Source of the DNA: Ferriphaselus sp. R-1
GTDB taxonomy: Bacteria > Pseudomonadota > Gammaproteobacteria > Burkholderiales > Gallionellaceae
Assembly: GCF_000746095.1 (NCBI RefSeq)
Contig: NZ_JQKP01000003.1
Coordinates: 62,001 to 126,000 of the forward strand
Length of the DNA: 64,000 bases
Direction: 5' to 3'
In this document: piece by piece, positions 44,375 through 53,169 of the stretch
Numbering within the stretch: the first letter of the stretch is position 1
Layout of the letters: every line of letters starts with the position of its first letter
Translations under genes and position numbers: made by a program
Notes under the pieces: generated by a model
Told to the model about the DNA's origin: nothing
Database searches by the model: none
The model's input: the letters and a program-made list of their open reading frames with translations, nothing else

Positions 44375-44905
44375 TTAATTGTGAATCGATCCATTCGACC
44401 AAGGTAAGTCGTAACTGCGCCAGCCACCGACGGTGCCAGACTGCCCGGCTACTGACTCACCTTCGAAGCCTTCTGCGATATTAAAAACATGCTCGAACCC
44501 AGCATGGCTGGCAGCCTCAGCAGCAGCCTGAGAGCGCTTGCCGCTGCGACACAGGAATAAGATCACCGAATCCTTGGCAACCTTGACACTAAGTTGATCG
44601 AGGAAATGCGGATTCCTTACCATGCGCGGCCCCGTAGCCCACGCAACATGCTGCGCCCTTGGCACATAGCCGACAGAATTAAGCTCCTCTTGCGTGCGAA
44701 CATCGATCAGCTCGACCAACCCAGCCTCAAACAGCGCCCACGCTTGGCGCGGTGTTACGACTCCCGAAAAATGAAAGCCCTCCGGGGCTCCCACTGTTCG
44801 TGCTCGCGCCAATAACTCTTTCGCCGTGACTGCTTGGGATTCCGTCACATCAGAAGCTAACGAATGTGCTGATGCAACGATGAATTGCGCTTTAGATGCA
44901 GGCAT
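44375..44905 (-). CDS. Rhodanese-domain protein in the cysK operon
   Basis: 176 residues from the ATG at 44905 with TAGGAG 6 bases upstream; the longer frame is not supported. An N-terminal extension of about 48 residues leads to a rhodanese domain with VELIDVRTQEELNSVGYVPRA and Cys119 in LFLCRSGKRSQAA. It could relay sulfane sulfur to CysK or store it; the partner is not known. Directly upstream of cysK in one transcript. Confidence 0.9.
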   Translation of the reverse strand: MPASKAQFIVASAHSLASDVTESQAVTAKELLARARTVGAPEGFHFSGVVTPRQAWALFEAGLVELIDVRTQEELNSVGYVPRAQHVAWATGPRMVRNPHFLDQLSVKVAKDSVILFLCRSGKRSQAAAEAASHAGFEHVFNIAEGFEGESVAGQSGTVGGWRSYDLPWSNGSIHN

Positions 44906-44950
44906 CTGAACTCCTAGTATCAAGTTGATGAGGTGTAAGCAAGTTGCGGC

Positions 44951-44983
44951 AGTGTAGGCTTTAGCCATCAAGCCACAAACCAA
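44951..44983 (-). promoter_or_regulatory. Shared sulfur-locus promoter of the rhodanese-cysK operon
   Basis: In gene orientation TTGGTT (44983-44978), 21 bases, TACACT (44956-44951), 45 bases before the ATG. Divergent from the metY promoter about 110 bases away. Confidence 0.55.
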
Positions 44984-45090
44984 GAAATCCTTATATCCAT
45001 TCCCGAATTTCTGATTTTCTCAACCGCGCGATCCCCCAGAAATTGCCGTGCCTTGCTTAGTCAATTCCGTGTTTTAGAAGTGAAGAAAAC

Positions 45091-45123
45091 TTGGTTCGCA
45101 TTCAATGACGACACCCTTACAGT
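45091..45123 (+). promoter_or_regulatory. Shared sulfur-locus promoter of metY
   Basis: TTGGTT (45091-45096), 21 bases, TACAGT (45118-45123), 31 bases before the ATG. This is the only plus-strand copy with the exact 21-base spacing, and it points at metY, as the orientation rule predicts. Confidence 0.55.
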
Positions 45124-45154
45124 GCCTCACCATTTCAACCACTAGGGAACTGAC

Positions 45155-46540
45155 ATGACCATCATTGATTCTGCTGTCGAACTGATCAAAAAGACTTTTC
45201 AACCCGAAACACCCAAATCCAAACCGACCCAACCCGCAAAGGAGCACGCAGTGTCCACCGCCGAGCATAAATATGGTTTCGCTACCCGCCAACTGCACGC
45301 AGGCTACAAGCCGGATCAGACCGGCAGCCGTGCTGTACCTATCCATCAGACCACCAGCTACCAATTCCGAGACACCGAACATGCGGCCAATTTGTTCGCG
45401 CTGAAGGAGCTGGGCAATATCTACACCCGCCTGAACAATCCGACTAACGATGTGCTGGAGCAACGCATCGCCGACCTCGAAGGCGGCGCGGCGGGGCTGG
45501 CGGCCAGTTCCGGCCATGCGGCGCAGGCACAGGCCATTTTTGCGCTGGCGAATGCGGGCGACCATATCGTCTCGTCCAGCCGGCTGTATGGCGGCACGTA
45601 CAATCAGTTCGCCTACACGCTGCCCAAGCTGGGCATCGAAGTCACCTTCGTTGATCCGACAGATCCGTCTGCATTCGAGAAAGCGATTCGTCCTAACACC
45701 AAGCTGATTTACGGCGAATCGTTGGGTAACCCGGACATCGCCGTGTTCCCCATTGAGGAAGTCGCGGCCATCGCCAAGAAGCATGGCATCCCGCTGGTGA
45801 TCGACAATACGCTGGCGACGCCGTATCTGTTCCGTCCGCTGGAGTGGGGAGCGAATATCGTGGTGGAAAGCACGACCAAGTTCATCGGCGGTCATGGCAC
45901 CAGCATTGGCGGGGTCATCGTGGATGGCAACAATTTCGACTGGACCAATCCGCGCTTCAAGAATTTCAACGAACCCGATCCCTCCTACCACGGCCTGGTG
46001 TATTCCAGCCTGAAGGATGCGGGCTTGCCGCCGTTCATCATCAAGGCGCGCATCCACGTCTTGCGCGACATCGGCGCATCGCAATCGCCGTTCAATAGCT
46101 GGCAGACCCTGCAGGGGCTGGAGACGCTATCGCTGCGCATCGACCGCCATGTGCAAAACGCCCAGGTCGTCGCCGAGTTCCTGGAGAACCATCCCAAAGT
46201 GAGCTGGGTGAAGTACCCCGGCTTGAAGAGCCATCCCGACCACCAACGCGCCAAAAAGTATTTCCCTAAGGGCGCAGGTGCGATTCTGGGCTTCGGCGTG
46301 AAGGGCGGAGCGGAAGCAGGCAAAAAGTTCATCGATAACCTGCAACTGTTCAGTCATGTCGCCAACGTCGGCGATGCCAAGAGCCTGGCCATCCATCCGG
46401 CCAGCACCACGCACAGCCAGCTCACGCCAGAACAGCAGGCCAGCGCCGGCGTGTCGCCCGACTTCGTGCGTCTGTCCGTCGGCATCGAAGACATCAGCGA
46501 CATCCTGTGGGATCTGGATCAGGCGTTGAACGCCGCTTGA
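45155..46540 (+). CDS. metY: O-acetylhomoserine aminocarboxypropyltransferase (sulfhydrylase)
   Basis: 461 residues from ATG. An in-frame GTG at 45251 with AAAGGAG 6 bases upstream would give 429 residues, closer to typical MetY, so both starts are plausible; the first 32 residues carry no domain. Cys/Met metabolism PLP enzyme: [18 protein letters not shown] at the start, then [16 protein letters not shown] with the PLP lysine, and [31 protein letters not shown]. It makes homocysteine from O-acetylhomoserine and sulfide. The partner MetA lies 102 bases downstream. Confidence 0.93.
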   Translation: MTIIDSAVELIKKTFQPETPKSKPTQPAKEHAVSTAEHKYGFATRQLHAGYKPDQTGSRAVPIHQTTSYQFRDTEHAANLFALKELGNIYTRLNNPTNDVLEQRIADLEGGAAGLAASSGHAAQAQAIFALANAGDHIVSSSRLYGGTYNQFAYTLPKLGIEVTFVDPTDPSAFEKAIRPNTKLIYGESLGNPDIAVFPIEEVAAIAKKHGIPLVIDNTLATPYLFRPLEWGANIVVESTTKFIGGHGTSIGGVIVDGNNFDWTNPRFKNFNEPDPSYHGLVYSSLKDAGLPPFIIKARIHVLRDIGASQSPFNSWQTLQGLETLSLRIDRHVQNAQVVAEFLENHPKVSWVKYPGLKSHPDHQRAKKYFPKGAGAILGFGVKGGAEAGKKFIDNLQLFSHVANVGDAKSLAIHPASTTHSQLTPEQQASAGVSPDFVRLSVGIEDISDILWDLDQALNAA

Positions 46541-46558
46541 TAGGAACCGCATCCGCTG

Positions 46559-46594
46559 CTCGGGCCGAACGGAAACACAGCCGTTCGGCCCGAG
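46559..46594 (+). terminator. Hairpin between metY and metA
   Basis: Perfect 14-bp stem CTCGGGCCGAACGG/CCGTTCGGCCCGAG with an 8-base loop, 18 bases after the metY stop. Only a weak U-rich tail (TTCGTC) follows, so it may attenuate rather than fully stop transcription into metA. Confidence 0.7.
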
Positions 46595-46641
46595 TTCGTC
46601 AGTAGTCATTCAGCCATGACTCAAGCAAACAGGTCCATGCC

Positions 46642-47544
46642 ATGCCGATCAAGATCCCCAAGACCCTTCCGGCTTACGCCACTTTGTTGAACGAAAATGT
46701 GTTCGTCATCGACGACGAACGCGCGCAGCATCAGGACATCCGCACCCTGCGCGTCGCCATCCTCAACCTGATGCCGACCAAGATCGCCACCGAGACACAG
46801 TTGCTGCGCTTGCTCGGCAACACGCCGCTGCAAGTGGAGGTGGTGCTGTTGCGCACAGCCAGCTATGAGGCCAAGAACGTCGCCGTCGAACATCTGCTGA
46901 ACCATTACCAGACCTTCGACGAGGTGCGCGAACAGCATTTCGACGGACTCATCATCACCGGTGCGCCAGTGGAGTTGCTGGACTTTGAGGCGGTCGATTA
47001 TTGGCCGGAACTCAAGCAGATTCTGGACTGGGCCGACAGCCACGTACAATCGACCTTACATCTATGCTGGGGCGCGCAGGCTGGGCTATACCACCGGCAC
47101 GGCATCCAGAAATACACCTTGCCACGCAAGATGTTTGGAATATTTGAGCATAGCAGCCTGTATCCCGAGCAGCCGCTATTGCATGGTTTTGATGAGACAT
47201 TCTTTGCGCCTCACTCGCGCCATACCGAAATTCGACTAGATGATTTACTGAAAGTAGATGGACTGCGAGTTCTCGCCAACTCTGCTGCCGCAGGCGTTCA
47301 TATTGTCTGCAGCAAGGATAACCGTCATATCTATGTTACCGGACATCCCGAATACGACCCGCTGACACTGCTCGGCGAATACTCGCGTGATCGGGCGCGC
47401 GGTTTGAAAATCCATTTGCCCGAGAATTATTTTTACGACAATGATCCCGAGCAACCGGTCCAAGTGCGTTGGCGCAGTCATGCCAACCTGCTGTTTGCGA
47501 ACTGGTTGAATTACTACGTCTATCAAGCCACATCTCAACCTTAA
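46642..47544 (+). CDS. metA: Homoserine O-acyltransferase (MetA), predicted acetyl-CoA specific
   Basis: 300 residues. Catalytic Cys142 in [11 protein letters not shown], His235 and Glu237 in GHPEYDP. Residue 111 is Glu (GAPVELLDF) where the succinyl-using E. coli enzyme has Gly. In the B. cereus enzyme this position was shown to set acyl-CoA choice, Glu favouring acetyl-CoA. O-acetylhomoserine would feed the adjacent MetY. Codon use becomes more AT-rich in the last third. Separated from metY by a hairpin. Confidence 0.93.
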   Translation: MPIKIPKTLPAYATLLNENVFVIDDERAQHQDIRTLRVAILNLMPTKIATETQLLRLLGNTPLQVEVVLLRTASYEAKNVAVEHLLNHYQTFDEVREQHFDGLIITGAPVELLDFEAVDYWPELKQILDWADSHVQSTLHLCWGAQAGLYHRHGIQKYTLPRKMFGIFEHSSLYPEQPLLHGFDETFFAPHSRHTEIRLDDLLKVDGLRVLANSAAAGVHIVCSKDNRHIYVTGHPEYDPLTLLGEYSRDRARGLKIHLPENYFYDNDPEQPVQVRWRSHANLLFANWLNYYVYQATSQP

Positions 47545-47641
47545 CTGACCAAAATTAACCCTGCATCGGCATATCTAGTTTTCTTGAAAGAATATAATAA
47601 TCAATTGGTTCTATGGATCTAGCAAACGGCATAGAATGTAG

Positions 47642-48445
47642 TCATGGAAGTTGATGACTTTCATATTTCTCCTCCTGTTTGGGGCACCCGCTTTGGGTGC
47701 CCACTTTTTTTGGTTCTAGAAAACCTTCTGAGCGATACGTCAATACCAAGGTGTCGCGATATCCACCCAAGGCTGTTGGTTGTATCGGGGTAGATTCATG
47801 TATCACCTTCTGATCGTCTAGCAGCAGTAACGTCCATGGCTCACTTAGCGTAAAGCGTTGACCAAATCGCCCTTCCGCTTCAAACAAGCGGCTTTCTCCA
47901 CCACTAACTGAATTGCGAGCAACCAGAAGGATTGCCACGAAATCAACTCCATCACGGTGAGCACCTTCTGGTGTCGGACGACCAATGCCATTACGAGTAT
48001 CAATGCGAAATTGATGAGCTTCCACATACCACAGACGCTCCCCTTTTACCTCAGAGCAAGTTCGGGCAATTGCTTGCAATAATTTATTCCAAACCGGCTG
48101 CGCGATGGTATTGGCATCAACCGGCTCAAATAGTCGTAACATTCCACCATGTAGGGCGTTGTACTCTAGCGGCTGATAATGTGGCCGATGCGGCACTAAC
48201 CGAACTTGCTCTGTAGTAACGATGAAACTGGAATGCCGTCGCTGGCGATAGCGTCCGCCATCCTTGAGGAAATTATCCGAAGGCAAGTCATTCCAAGAAT
48301 GCTGGATCGAGGCTAATTCGTCTAGCGTACACCCCGATAGCTCACACAGACCTGCCGCATTCAAAATGCCGTGAGCATCCAGTTCTAGCCTGCTCGATAA
48401 TTCAGTGGGAGTCGTCACAACTGGGGGATATGAAGCAATGGTCAT
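47642..48445 (-). CDS. 2OG-Fe(II) dioxygenase of the amino-acid hydroxylase (IDO-like) family
   Basis: 267 residues from the ATG at 48445. The iron triad looks like His163 and Asp165 in GAHRDGVDFV and His216 in KVIHESTP, with Arg229 for 2-oxoglutarate. Family members (isoleucine/leucine dioxygenase type) hydroxylate aliphatic amino acids or sulfoxidise methionine. It stands downstream of, and on the opposite strand to, metA, which makes methionine-related action attractive but unproven. No clear ribosome site. Confidence 0.8.
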   Translation of the reverse strand: MTIASYPPVVTTPTELSSRLELDAHGILNAAGLCELSGCTLDELASIQHSWNDLPSDNFLKDGGRYRQRRHSSFIVTTEQVRLVPHRPHYQPLEYNALHGGMLRLFEPVDANTIAQPVWNKLLQAIARTCSEVKGERLWYVEAHQFRIDTRNGIGRPTPEGAHRDGVDFVAILLVARNSVSGGESRLFEAEGRFGQRFTLSEPWTLLLLDDQKVIHESTPIQPTALGGYRDTLVLTYRSEGFLEPKKVGTQSGCPKQEEKYESHQLP

Positions 48446-48596
48446 GGAAATATTCTCGGAATTGCTTAATTGGACTGTCACTGGAACAGCCTGATTGACA
48501 CCGTAGCACACCCGCCATCACAAGTGCTGGATTGAACTAATCGGAAAAGTAAGTCTCCTGCAAAGTCGGAAAGTCTTTCGTCATAAATTAATATCG

Positions 48597-49430
48597 TCAG
48601 CCGCTCCCCCAAGCCGAAGCAGGTGCTGGCTTGCCCAGCGCATTGCCTTGTGCCCAAACAATACCGGCGTAGCTGACTAGCTCCATCTGGGCTTGCGTCT
48701 CGACACCTTGAGCAATCACTTTTCCGCCCAGATCGTGAATGAGTTCGACCAGTTTTGGCAGAATGCTTTGAAGGCGAGAATTCTGCTCCGTCTGTTGGAT
48801 CAGATGCCCATCAAGCTTGACGAAATCAGGTTCTAGCTTCCATAACCGTTCCAGATTGGTGTGGACCCTGCCGAAATTATCAATGGCGATTCGATAGCCG
48901 CGCTCACGGTAATTGGCGATAGCCAATCTTAACAACTCGTGCTCAGCAACAGCGCTCTCGTTGATCTCGATCACCACATCGCTGGTCTGTACCGCATGGT
49001 TGTGCAGCACCTGCTCAAAAACTTTTCCGTGTGAGTTAACCGCTACCAACAGATCGGGATGAACATTCAAAAACAGCAACTGGTCACGCATGCCCATGTT
49101 CAGGTAGTTGAGGGTATGCAAGGTTCGGCACAGGCGGTCAAATTTAACCAGACGCTCCGCAATTTCGGCCTGCCTAAATGCCTCCTGAGGAGTCACATTT
49201 TGTGCCTTGAGATTCTGTGCGCGTAGTAAAGCTTCAAATCCTATTGGCTTACTCTTGCGGAGATCTATGATGGGCTGAAAAACGCTGCTGAGCTGCAGCC
49301 CGATAAATCGGGCTCGTACCTCTTCGCCAATCTCCAACTCGTGCGCATTTAGCTGAATATCGCTCTTGCTAATGCTTAGAACTTCACGAAGCTCGTTCTG
49401 AATGGCATTCAGACGATGTAATGAGGACAT
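48597..49430 (-). CDS. Degenerate EAL-domain protein, predicted non-catalytic
   Basis: 277 residues from the ATG at 49430 (an earlier Met overlaps sbp). EAL entry FQPIIDLRKSKPIGFEALLR keeps the Glu, and LNVH, EINES and VKLDG are present. Two key residues are changed: IDNFG replaces DDFG (second Asp to Asn) and VIAQGVETQ replaces the usual AEGVE (Glu to Gln). The protein may bind c-di-GMP without cutting it. No sensor domain or membrane helix. It starts 8 bases after the sbp stop and is probably cotranscribed with it. It resembles the EAL protein at 25190. Confidence 0.85.
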   Translation of the reverse strand: MSSLHRLNAIQNELREVLSISKSDIQLNAHELEIGEEVRARFIGLQLSSVFQPIIDLRKSKPIGFEALLRAQNLKAQNVTPQEAFRQAEIAERLVKFDRLCRTLHTLNYLNMGMRDQLLFLNVHPDLLVAVNSHGKVFEQVLHNHAVQTSDVVIEINESAVAEHELLRLAIANYRERGYRIAIDNFGRVHTNLERLWKLEPDFVKLDGHLIQQTEQNSRLQSILPKLVELIHDLGGKVIAQGVETQAQMELVSYAGIVWAQGNALGKPAPASAWGSG

Positions 49431-49437
49431 GCCCAGC

Positions 49438-50430
49438 CTATTTTCGGGTGTAGATTTGGTCGAATACACCGCCGTCCTTGAAATGCTCTGCCTGAGCCCG
49501 CTTCAGGCTCCCGAAAACTTCATCGACCGTGAATAACTTGAGTGTGGGCAAAGTAGCAGCGTATTTTTTTGCAACCTTGGCATCGCGCGGACGCAGCTCA
49601 AATTGGGCTGCTATATCCTGAGCCTCCGGTGAATACAGATAGCTCAAATACGCCTCAGCCACCTTGCGAGTACCATGTTTGTCCACAACTTTATCGACCA
49701 CACTCACCGGCAAGTCTGCCACGATGCTCAGCGGCGGATACACCACATCAAACTTGTCTGCGCCATATTCCTGCTTAATCAGGCCGATTTCGTTTTCAAA
49801 GGTTATCAGCACATCACCAATATCACGCTGCACAAAGGTTGTAGTTGCGCCGCGACCACCCGTTTCAAGCAAAGGCACATTGGCGAATATTTTGGTCACC
49901 AGTTCTTTTGCCTGTTCAACCTTGCCACCTTGCTTGATGACCGAACCCCAAGCGGCCAAATAGGCGTAGCGACCATTGCCCGAGGTTTTGGGATTGGCGA
50001 TGATGACCGACACGCCCGGCTTGGCCAAATCGGACCAGGTTTTGATCGCCTTGGGGTTCCCTTTGCGTACCAGCAACACCGAGGTGGACGAAAACGGAGC
50101 GCTGCCACTCGGTAGGCGTTCCGCCCAATTGGCAGAAATCAACCCTTTGTCAGCCAAAATATCAACGTCGATGGACTGATTCATTGTCACCACATCAGCC
50201 TCCAGCCCTTCCAGTACGGCGCGAGCCTGCTTGCTTGAGCCACCGTGCGACTGGTTGATAGTGAGATCATCGCCGCTTTTCTGTTTCCACAGCTTAACGA
50301 AAACAGGGTTGTAGCTTTTATAGAATTCGCGCGACACATCGTAAGATGCGTTCAGTATCGATACTTCCGCCGCTGTACTGATCTGCATGGCCCCAGCGAG
50401 TAATGCCGCCAGAATGTACTTGCTTGTCAT
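49438..50430 (-). CDS. sbp: Sulfate/thiosulfate-binding periplasmic protein, copy 1
   Basis: 330 residues from the ATG at 50430, backed by AAGGA 6 bases upstream. Signal peptide (AALLAGAMQISTAA), then the Sbp fold: SILNASYDVSREFYKSYNP, HGGSSKQARAVLEGLEADV and KTSGNGRYAYLAAWG. It delivers sulfate or thiosulfate to CysTWA, encoded 24 kb away. Divergent in detail from copy 2 at 51867 (not a recent duplicate). Followed by the degenerate EAL gene in the same transcript. Confidence 0.93.
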   Translation of the reverse strand: MTSKYILAALLAGAMQISTAAEVSILNASYDVSREFYKSYNPVFVKLWKQKSGDDLTINQSHGGSSKQARAVLEGLEADVVTMNQSIDVDILADKGLISANWAERLPSGSAPFSSTSVLLVRKGNPKAIKTWSDLAKPGVSVIIANPKTSGNGRYAYLAAWGSVIKQGGKVEQAKELVTKIFANVPLLETGGRGATTTFVQRDIGDVLITFENEIGLIKQEYGADKFDVVYPPLSIVADLPVSVVDKVVDKHGTRKVAEAYLSYLYSPEAQDIAAQFELRPRDAKVAKKYAATLPTLKLFTVDEVFGSLKRAQAEHFKDGGVFDQIYTRK

Positions 50431-50459
50431 GTCGATCCTTCCGTTCATTTATGACTATT

Positions 50460-50493
50460 GAAAAAACGGGGCTGTACCAATGGCCAACCCCGA
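50460..50493 (-). terminator. Rho-independent terminator after the porin gene
   Basis: On the minus strand CGGGG..CCCCG stem (50467-50471 with 50488-50492) followed by TTTTTT. It ends the porin transcript before the sbp1 gene. A second long inverted repeat TTGCCCCCCG/CGGGGGGCAA (50529-50583 area) lies between it and the porin stop. Confidence 0.7.
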
Positions 50494-50588
50494 AAACCGG
50501 GTATTGCACCCAGCAGAGTAGAAAGTGTTGCCCCCCGTGAAGGCTGCTTGGCCCGTCGATCAGAGCCATTTGTCGGGGGGCAATGGTG

Positions 50589-51770
50589 TTAGAAGGTATG
50601 CTTCAGCCCGAACTGCACTGCGGAGAGCTTGGCACCAAATCCGGTTTGCGCGACGGTTAAGGCAGCGGGGGAGCCCGTTGCGTTGGTCGCGGAGAATGTG
50701 GTGTACACACCTGCGGCATCATTTTTCAATTGCGTATATTGAGCATACAGCGTGGTTCGCTTGCTCAGGCTATGGTCGAAGCCCGCCGAAATCTGGTTGG
50801 CTCCGGTGTTAGCGACCGAATTTTTCCCAGCCTTGGAATACGCCAGCTTGATGGCGTTGCTGCCAAAATCGTACCTACCGGACACGTAATATGCTGTATG
50901 GCCAAACAAGTTTTTCTTGGCTGCACCAAAGTCGTCACTGGTTTTCTCGTACGACAAGCTGGCCGTCAGACCTTCCAGTTTGTAACTCAAGCCAGCCTTC
51001 CATGCATTTTCGCTGAGCGTCGTGTTGGCGGGCACTACATTATTCCCCAAGGTGCCACCTGCATTTCCAAGCGTATGGATCTCGTAGGCGAGACTTGCGT
51101 ACAGACTATCTCCAGCATACCAGCCAGCGGCTGACCAAGCACCGCCCTTGGTCTGAGTTGCCAGAGTTTGCCCTTCCGCACCAGCCACATAAGCCACCGC
51201 ACCGGCGAATCCATTCAGACTTGGGCTGATGTAAGCTGCCACATCTGGCTGACGACTATCAAATGAAGCGCCAACAGTTGCCGCTGCTGCTCTAGGTGCT
51301 GCATTAGCGGCCACAGCGCGTCCGCCTCCAAGAATGGAGCGATTATCGGCAATGGTATCGGTAAAGACATCAAAGCGACGAGTAGAGATATTGTAGGGAG
51401 TGTCGTGACGTCCCAACAGCACGGTCCCTGCGCTGTCACTCTTCAAGCCAGCAAAGGTGTTGCGGGTACCCAGAGATCCTCCGGCATTGTCGAGCGAGAC
51501 CAGCGACTCAATCTGCCAGATGGCTGCCAACCCATCTCCCAGATCTTCGCTGCCCTTCAGCCCTAGACGCGAGGTATTGCTGGACACTTTGTTGCTACCA
51601 AATCCGTTTACAGGCACGTTCCCATTGGCAGTGGTCGTGCCGGAGCCGATATTGATTGCGTCAATCGAGACGTTGGCTACGCCGTAGACCGTGACATTGG
51701 CGCTTTCCGCCCATGCTGGGGTGGTGAATGCCACAGCCAGTGCGGCTGCAATTAGTTTATTGCGTTGCAT
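50589..51770 (-). CDS. Gram-negative general porin
   Basis: 393 residues with a signal peptide (KLIAAALAVAFTTPAWA) and a final Phe (VQFGLKHTF). Betaproteobacterial trimeric porin pattern: VYGVANVSIDAINIG at the start, SRLGLKGSEDLGDGLAAIWQIES next, then repeated beta-strand pairs such as DRIYALSY-type segments. It forms a diffusion channel in the outer membrane. Placement between two sulfate-binding protein genes hints at a role in sulfate or sulfonate entry; selectivity cannot be read. Confidence 0.93.
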   Translation of the reverse strand: MQRNKLIAAALAVAFTTPAWAESANVTVYGVANVSIDAINIGSGTTTANGNVPVNGFGSNKVSSNTSRLGLKGSEDLGDGLAAIWQIESLVSLDNAGGSLGTRNTFAGLKSDSAGTVLLGRHDTPYNISTRRFDVFTDTIADNRSILGGGRAVAANAAPRAAAATVGASFDSRQPDVAAYISPSLNGFAGAVAYVAGAEGQTLATQTKGGAWSAAGWYAGDSLYASLAYEIHTLGNAGGTLGNNVVPANTTLSENAWKAGLSYKLEGLTASLSYEKTSDDFGAAKKNLFGHTAYYVSGRYDFGSNAIKLAYSKAGKNSVANTGANQISAGFDHSLSKRTTLYAQYTQLKNDAAGVYTTFSATNATGSPAALTVAQTGFGAKLSAVQFGLKHTF

Positions 51771-51866
51771 GTTGCTACTCCTTGGTTGAAAAATAAAATT
51801 GGAAAATTGTTAGGTGATGGGGCCTCGACTGAGGTCCTCATTACAGTGATATGACTACCTTGACTG

Positions 51867-52868
51867 CTATTTCTTGGTATAGATGCGGTCGAACACACCG
51901 CCATCGGCGAAGTGTTCTTTCTGCGCTTTGGTCCAGCCGCCGAATGCTCCGTCGATGGTGATCAGGTTCAGCTTGGGGAAGTTCTTGGCATACTTGGCCG
52001 CGACCTTTTCATCGGTGGGACGGTAATAGTTCTGCGCCGCGATCTCTTGCCCTTCGGTCGAGTAGAGATAGTCCAGATAAGCCTCGGCAACCTTGCGGGT
52101 GCCGTGTTTGTCGGCGTATTTATCCACCACGGTGACGGGCGGCTCAGCCAGGATGCTCAGGCTGGGCACGACGATCTCGAACTTGTCAGGGCCCAGTTCC
52201 TTGATCGCCAGAAACGCCTCGTTCTCCCAGGCCAGCAGCACGTCGCCTATGCCGCGCTCAACGAAGGTGGTGGTCGAACCGCGTGCGCCGGAATCCAGCA
52301 CCGGCACGTTGCCGTAAAGTTTGGTGACGAACTCTTGCGCCTTGGCGGCGTTGTTGCCGTTGTTCTTCAGCGCGTAGCCCCAAGCCGCAAGATAGTTCCA
52401 GCGCGCGCCGCCGGAGGTCTTGGGGTTGGGGGTGATGACCTGGATGCCAGGCTTGACCAGATCGTTCCAGTCCTTGACCGCCTTGGGATTGCCCTTGCGC
52501 ACCAGAAAGACGATGGTCGAAGTGTAGGGCGAGCTGTTGTGCTTCAGTCGCGTCTGCCAGTTGGCCGGGATCAAATTGGCTTTTTCCTGCAGCGCGTCGA
52601 TGTCTGCCGCCAGCGCCAAAGTCGCCACGTCAGCTTCCAGACCGTCGATGATGGCCCGTGCCTGCTTGCCGGAACCGCCATGCGATGCTTTCACGGTCAC
52701 GGTGTCGCCGGTCTTGGCTTTCCAGTATTTGGCGAATGCGGCGTTGTAGTCTTGATACAACTCGCGGGTGGGGTCATAGGATACGTTCAGCAGGGAAACG
52801 TCGGCGGCTTGCGCCGAAACGACAAACAGGCTGGACAACAGGGCGATGCTCAACAAACTTCTTTTCAC
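51867..52868 (-). CDS. sbp: Sulfate/thiosulfate-binding periplasmic protein, copy 2
   Basis: 333 residues, signal peptide ending VVSAQAA, then [40 protein letters not shown] and [15 protein letters not shown]. Same role as copy 1; the two differ enough to suggest different expression or ligand range. First gene on this side, with its own promoter (52976-53009). A weak hairpin GGACCTC-AGTC-GAGGCCC (51820-51836) before the porin may reduce read-through. Confidence 0.93.
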   Translation of the reverse strand: MKRSLLSIALLSSLFVVSAQAADVSLLNVSYDPTRELYQDYNAAFAKYWKAKTGDTVTVKASHGGSGKQARAIIDGLEADVATLALAADIDALQEKANLIPANWQTRLKHNSSPYTSTIVFLVRKGNPKAVKDWNDLVKPGIQVITPNPKTSGGARWNYLAAWGYALKNNGNNAAKAQEFVTKLYGNVPVLDSGARGSTTTFVERGIGDVLLAWENEAFLAIKELGPDKFEIVVPSLSILAEPPVTVVDKYADKHGTRKVAEAYLDYLYSTEGQEIAAQNYYRPTDEKVAAKYAKNFPKLNLITIDGAFGGWTKAQKEHFADGGVFDRIYTKK

Positions 52869-52975
52869 GGTGTGCTCCTTGGGTTGACTGAATTGCGATG
52901 GAGCGCACTATAGGAAGGCGGCTTAATTCTGTGAAATTATATTTTTTGATTTACTTATTCCATTTTTACGCAAAA

Positions 52976-53009
52976 ATCATATTCCAATCTGAGCTATCAA
53001 TAGAACGAA
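52976..53009 (-). promoter_or_regulatory. Candidate promoter of sbp copy 2, partly matching the shared layout
   Basis: In gene orientation TTCGTT (53009-53004), 22 bases, TATGAT (52981-52976). The hexamer is a good -10, but the upstream element has one mismatch and spacing is one base longer than in the seven exact cases. CTTATTCCATTTTT on the plus strand (52968 on) recalls the AT-rich repeats upstream of cysT. The remaining part of the 301-base gap to 53169 is AT-rich promoter DNA plus the leader below. Confidence 0.35.
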
Positions 53010-53107
53010 TCATTCCTTTCAGATACAAAAAAGATCGTTAAGATGCGCTCCATCCGCCGGATTTAACCGACAACTTTCCGGGGCGGACTATAAATACCGG
53101 CTAAAGC

Positions 53108-53166
53108 GTGCTCGCTCCATCACCCTCGGGAGCCGGCTACGCCGGACTTTTGAGGGCAAGGAGCAC
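53108..53166 (+). promoter_or_regulatory. Structured leader able to sequester the ribosome binding site
   Basis: Three nested stems: GTGCTC (53108-53113) with GAGCAC (53161-53166), CCCTC (53123-53127) with GAGGG (53152-53156), and CCGGC (53133-53137) with GCCGG (53141-53145) around TAC. The outermost 3' arm contains part of the AAGGAG ribosome site (53158-53163) of the next gene, so the fold would hide it. A TATAAA -10 lies at 53089-53094. No known riboswitch consensus was recognised. Confidence 0.4.
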
Positions 53167-53169
53167 ACC

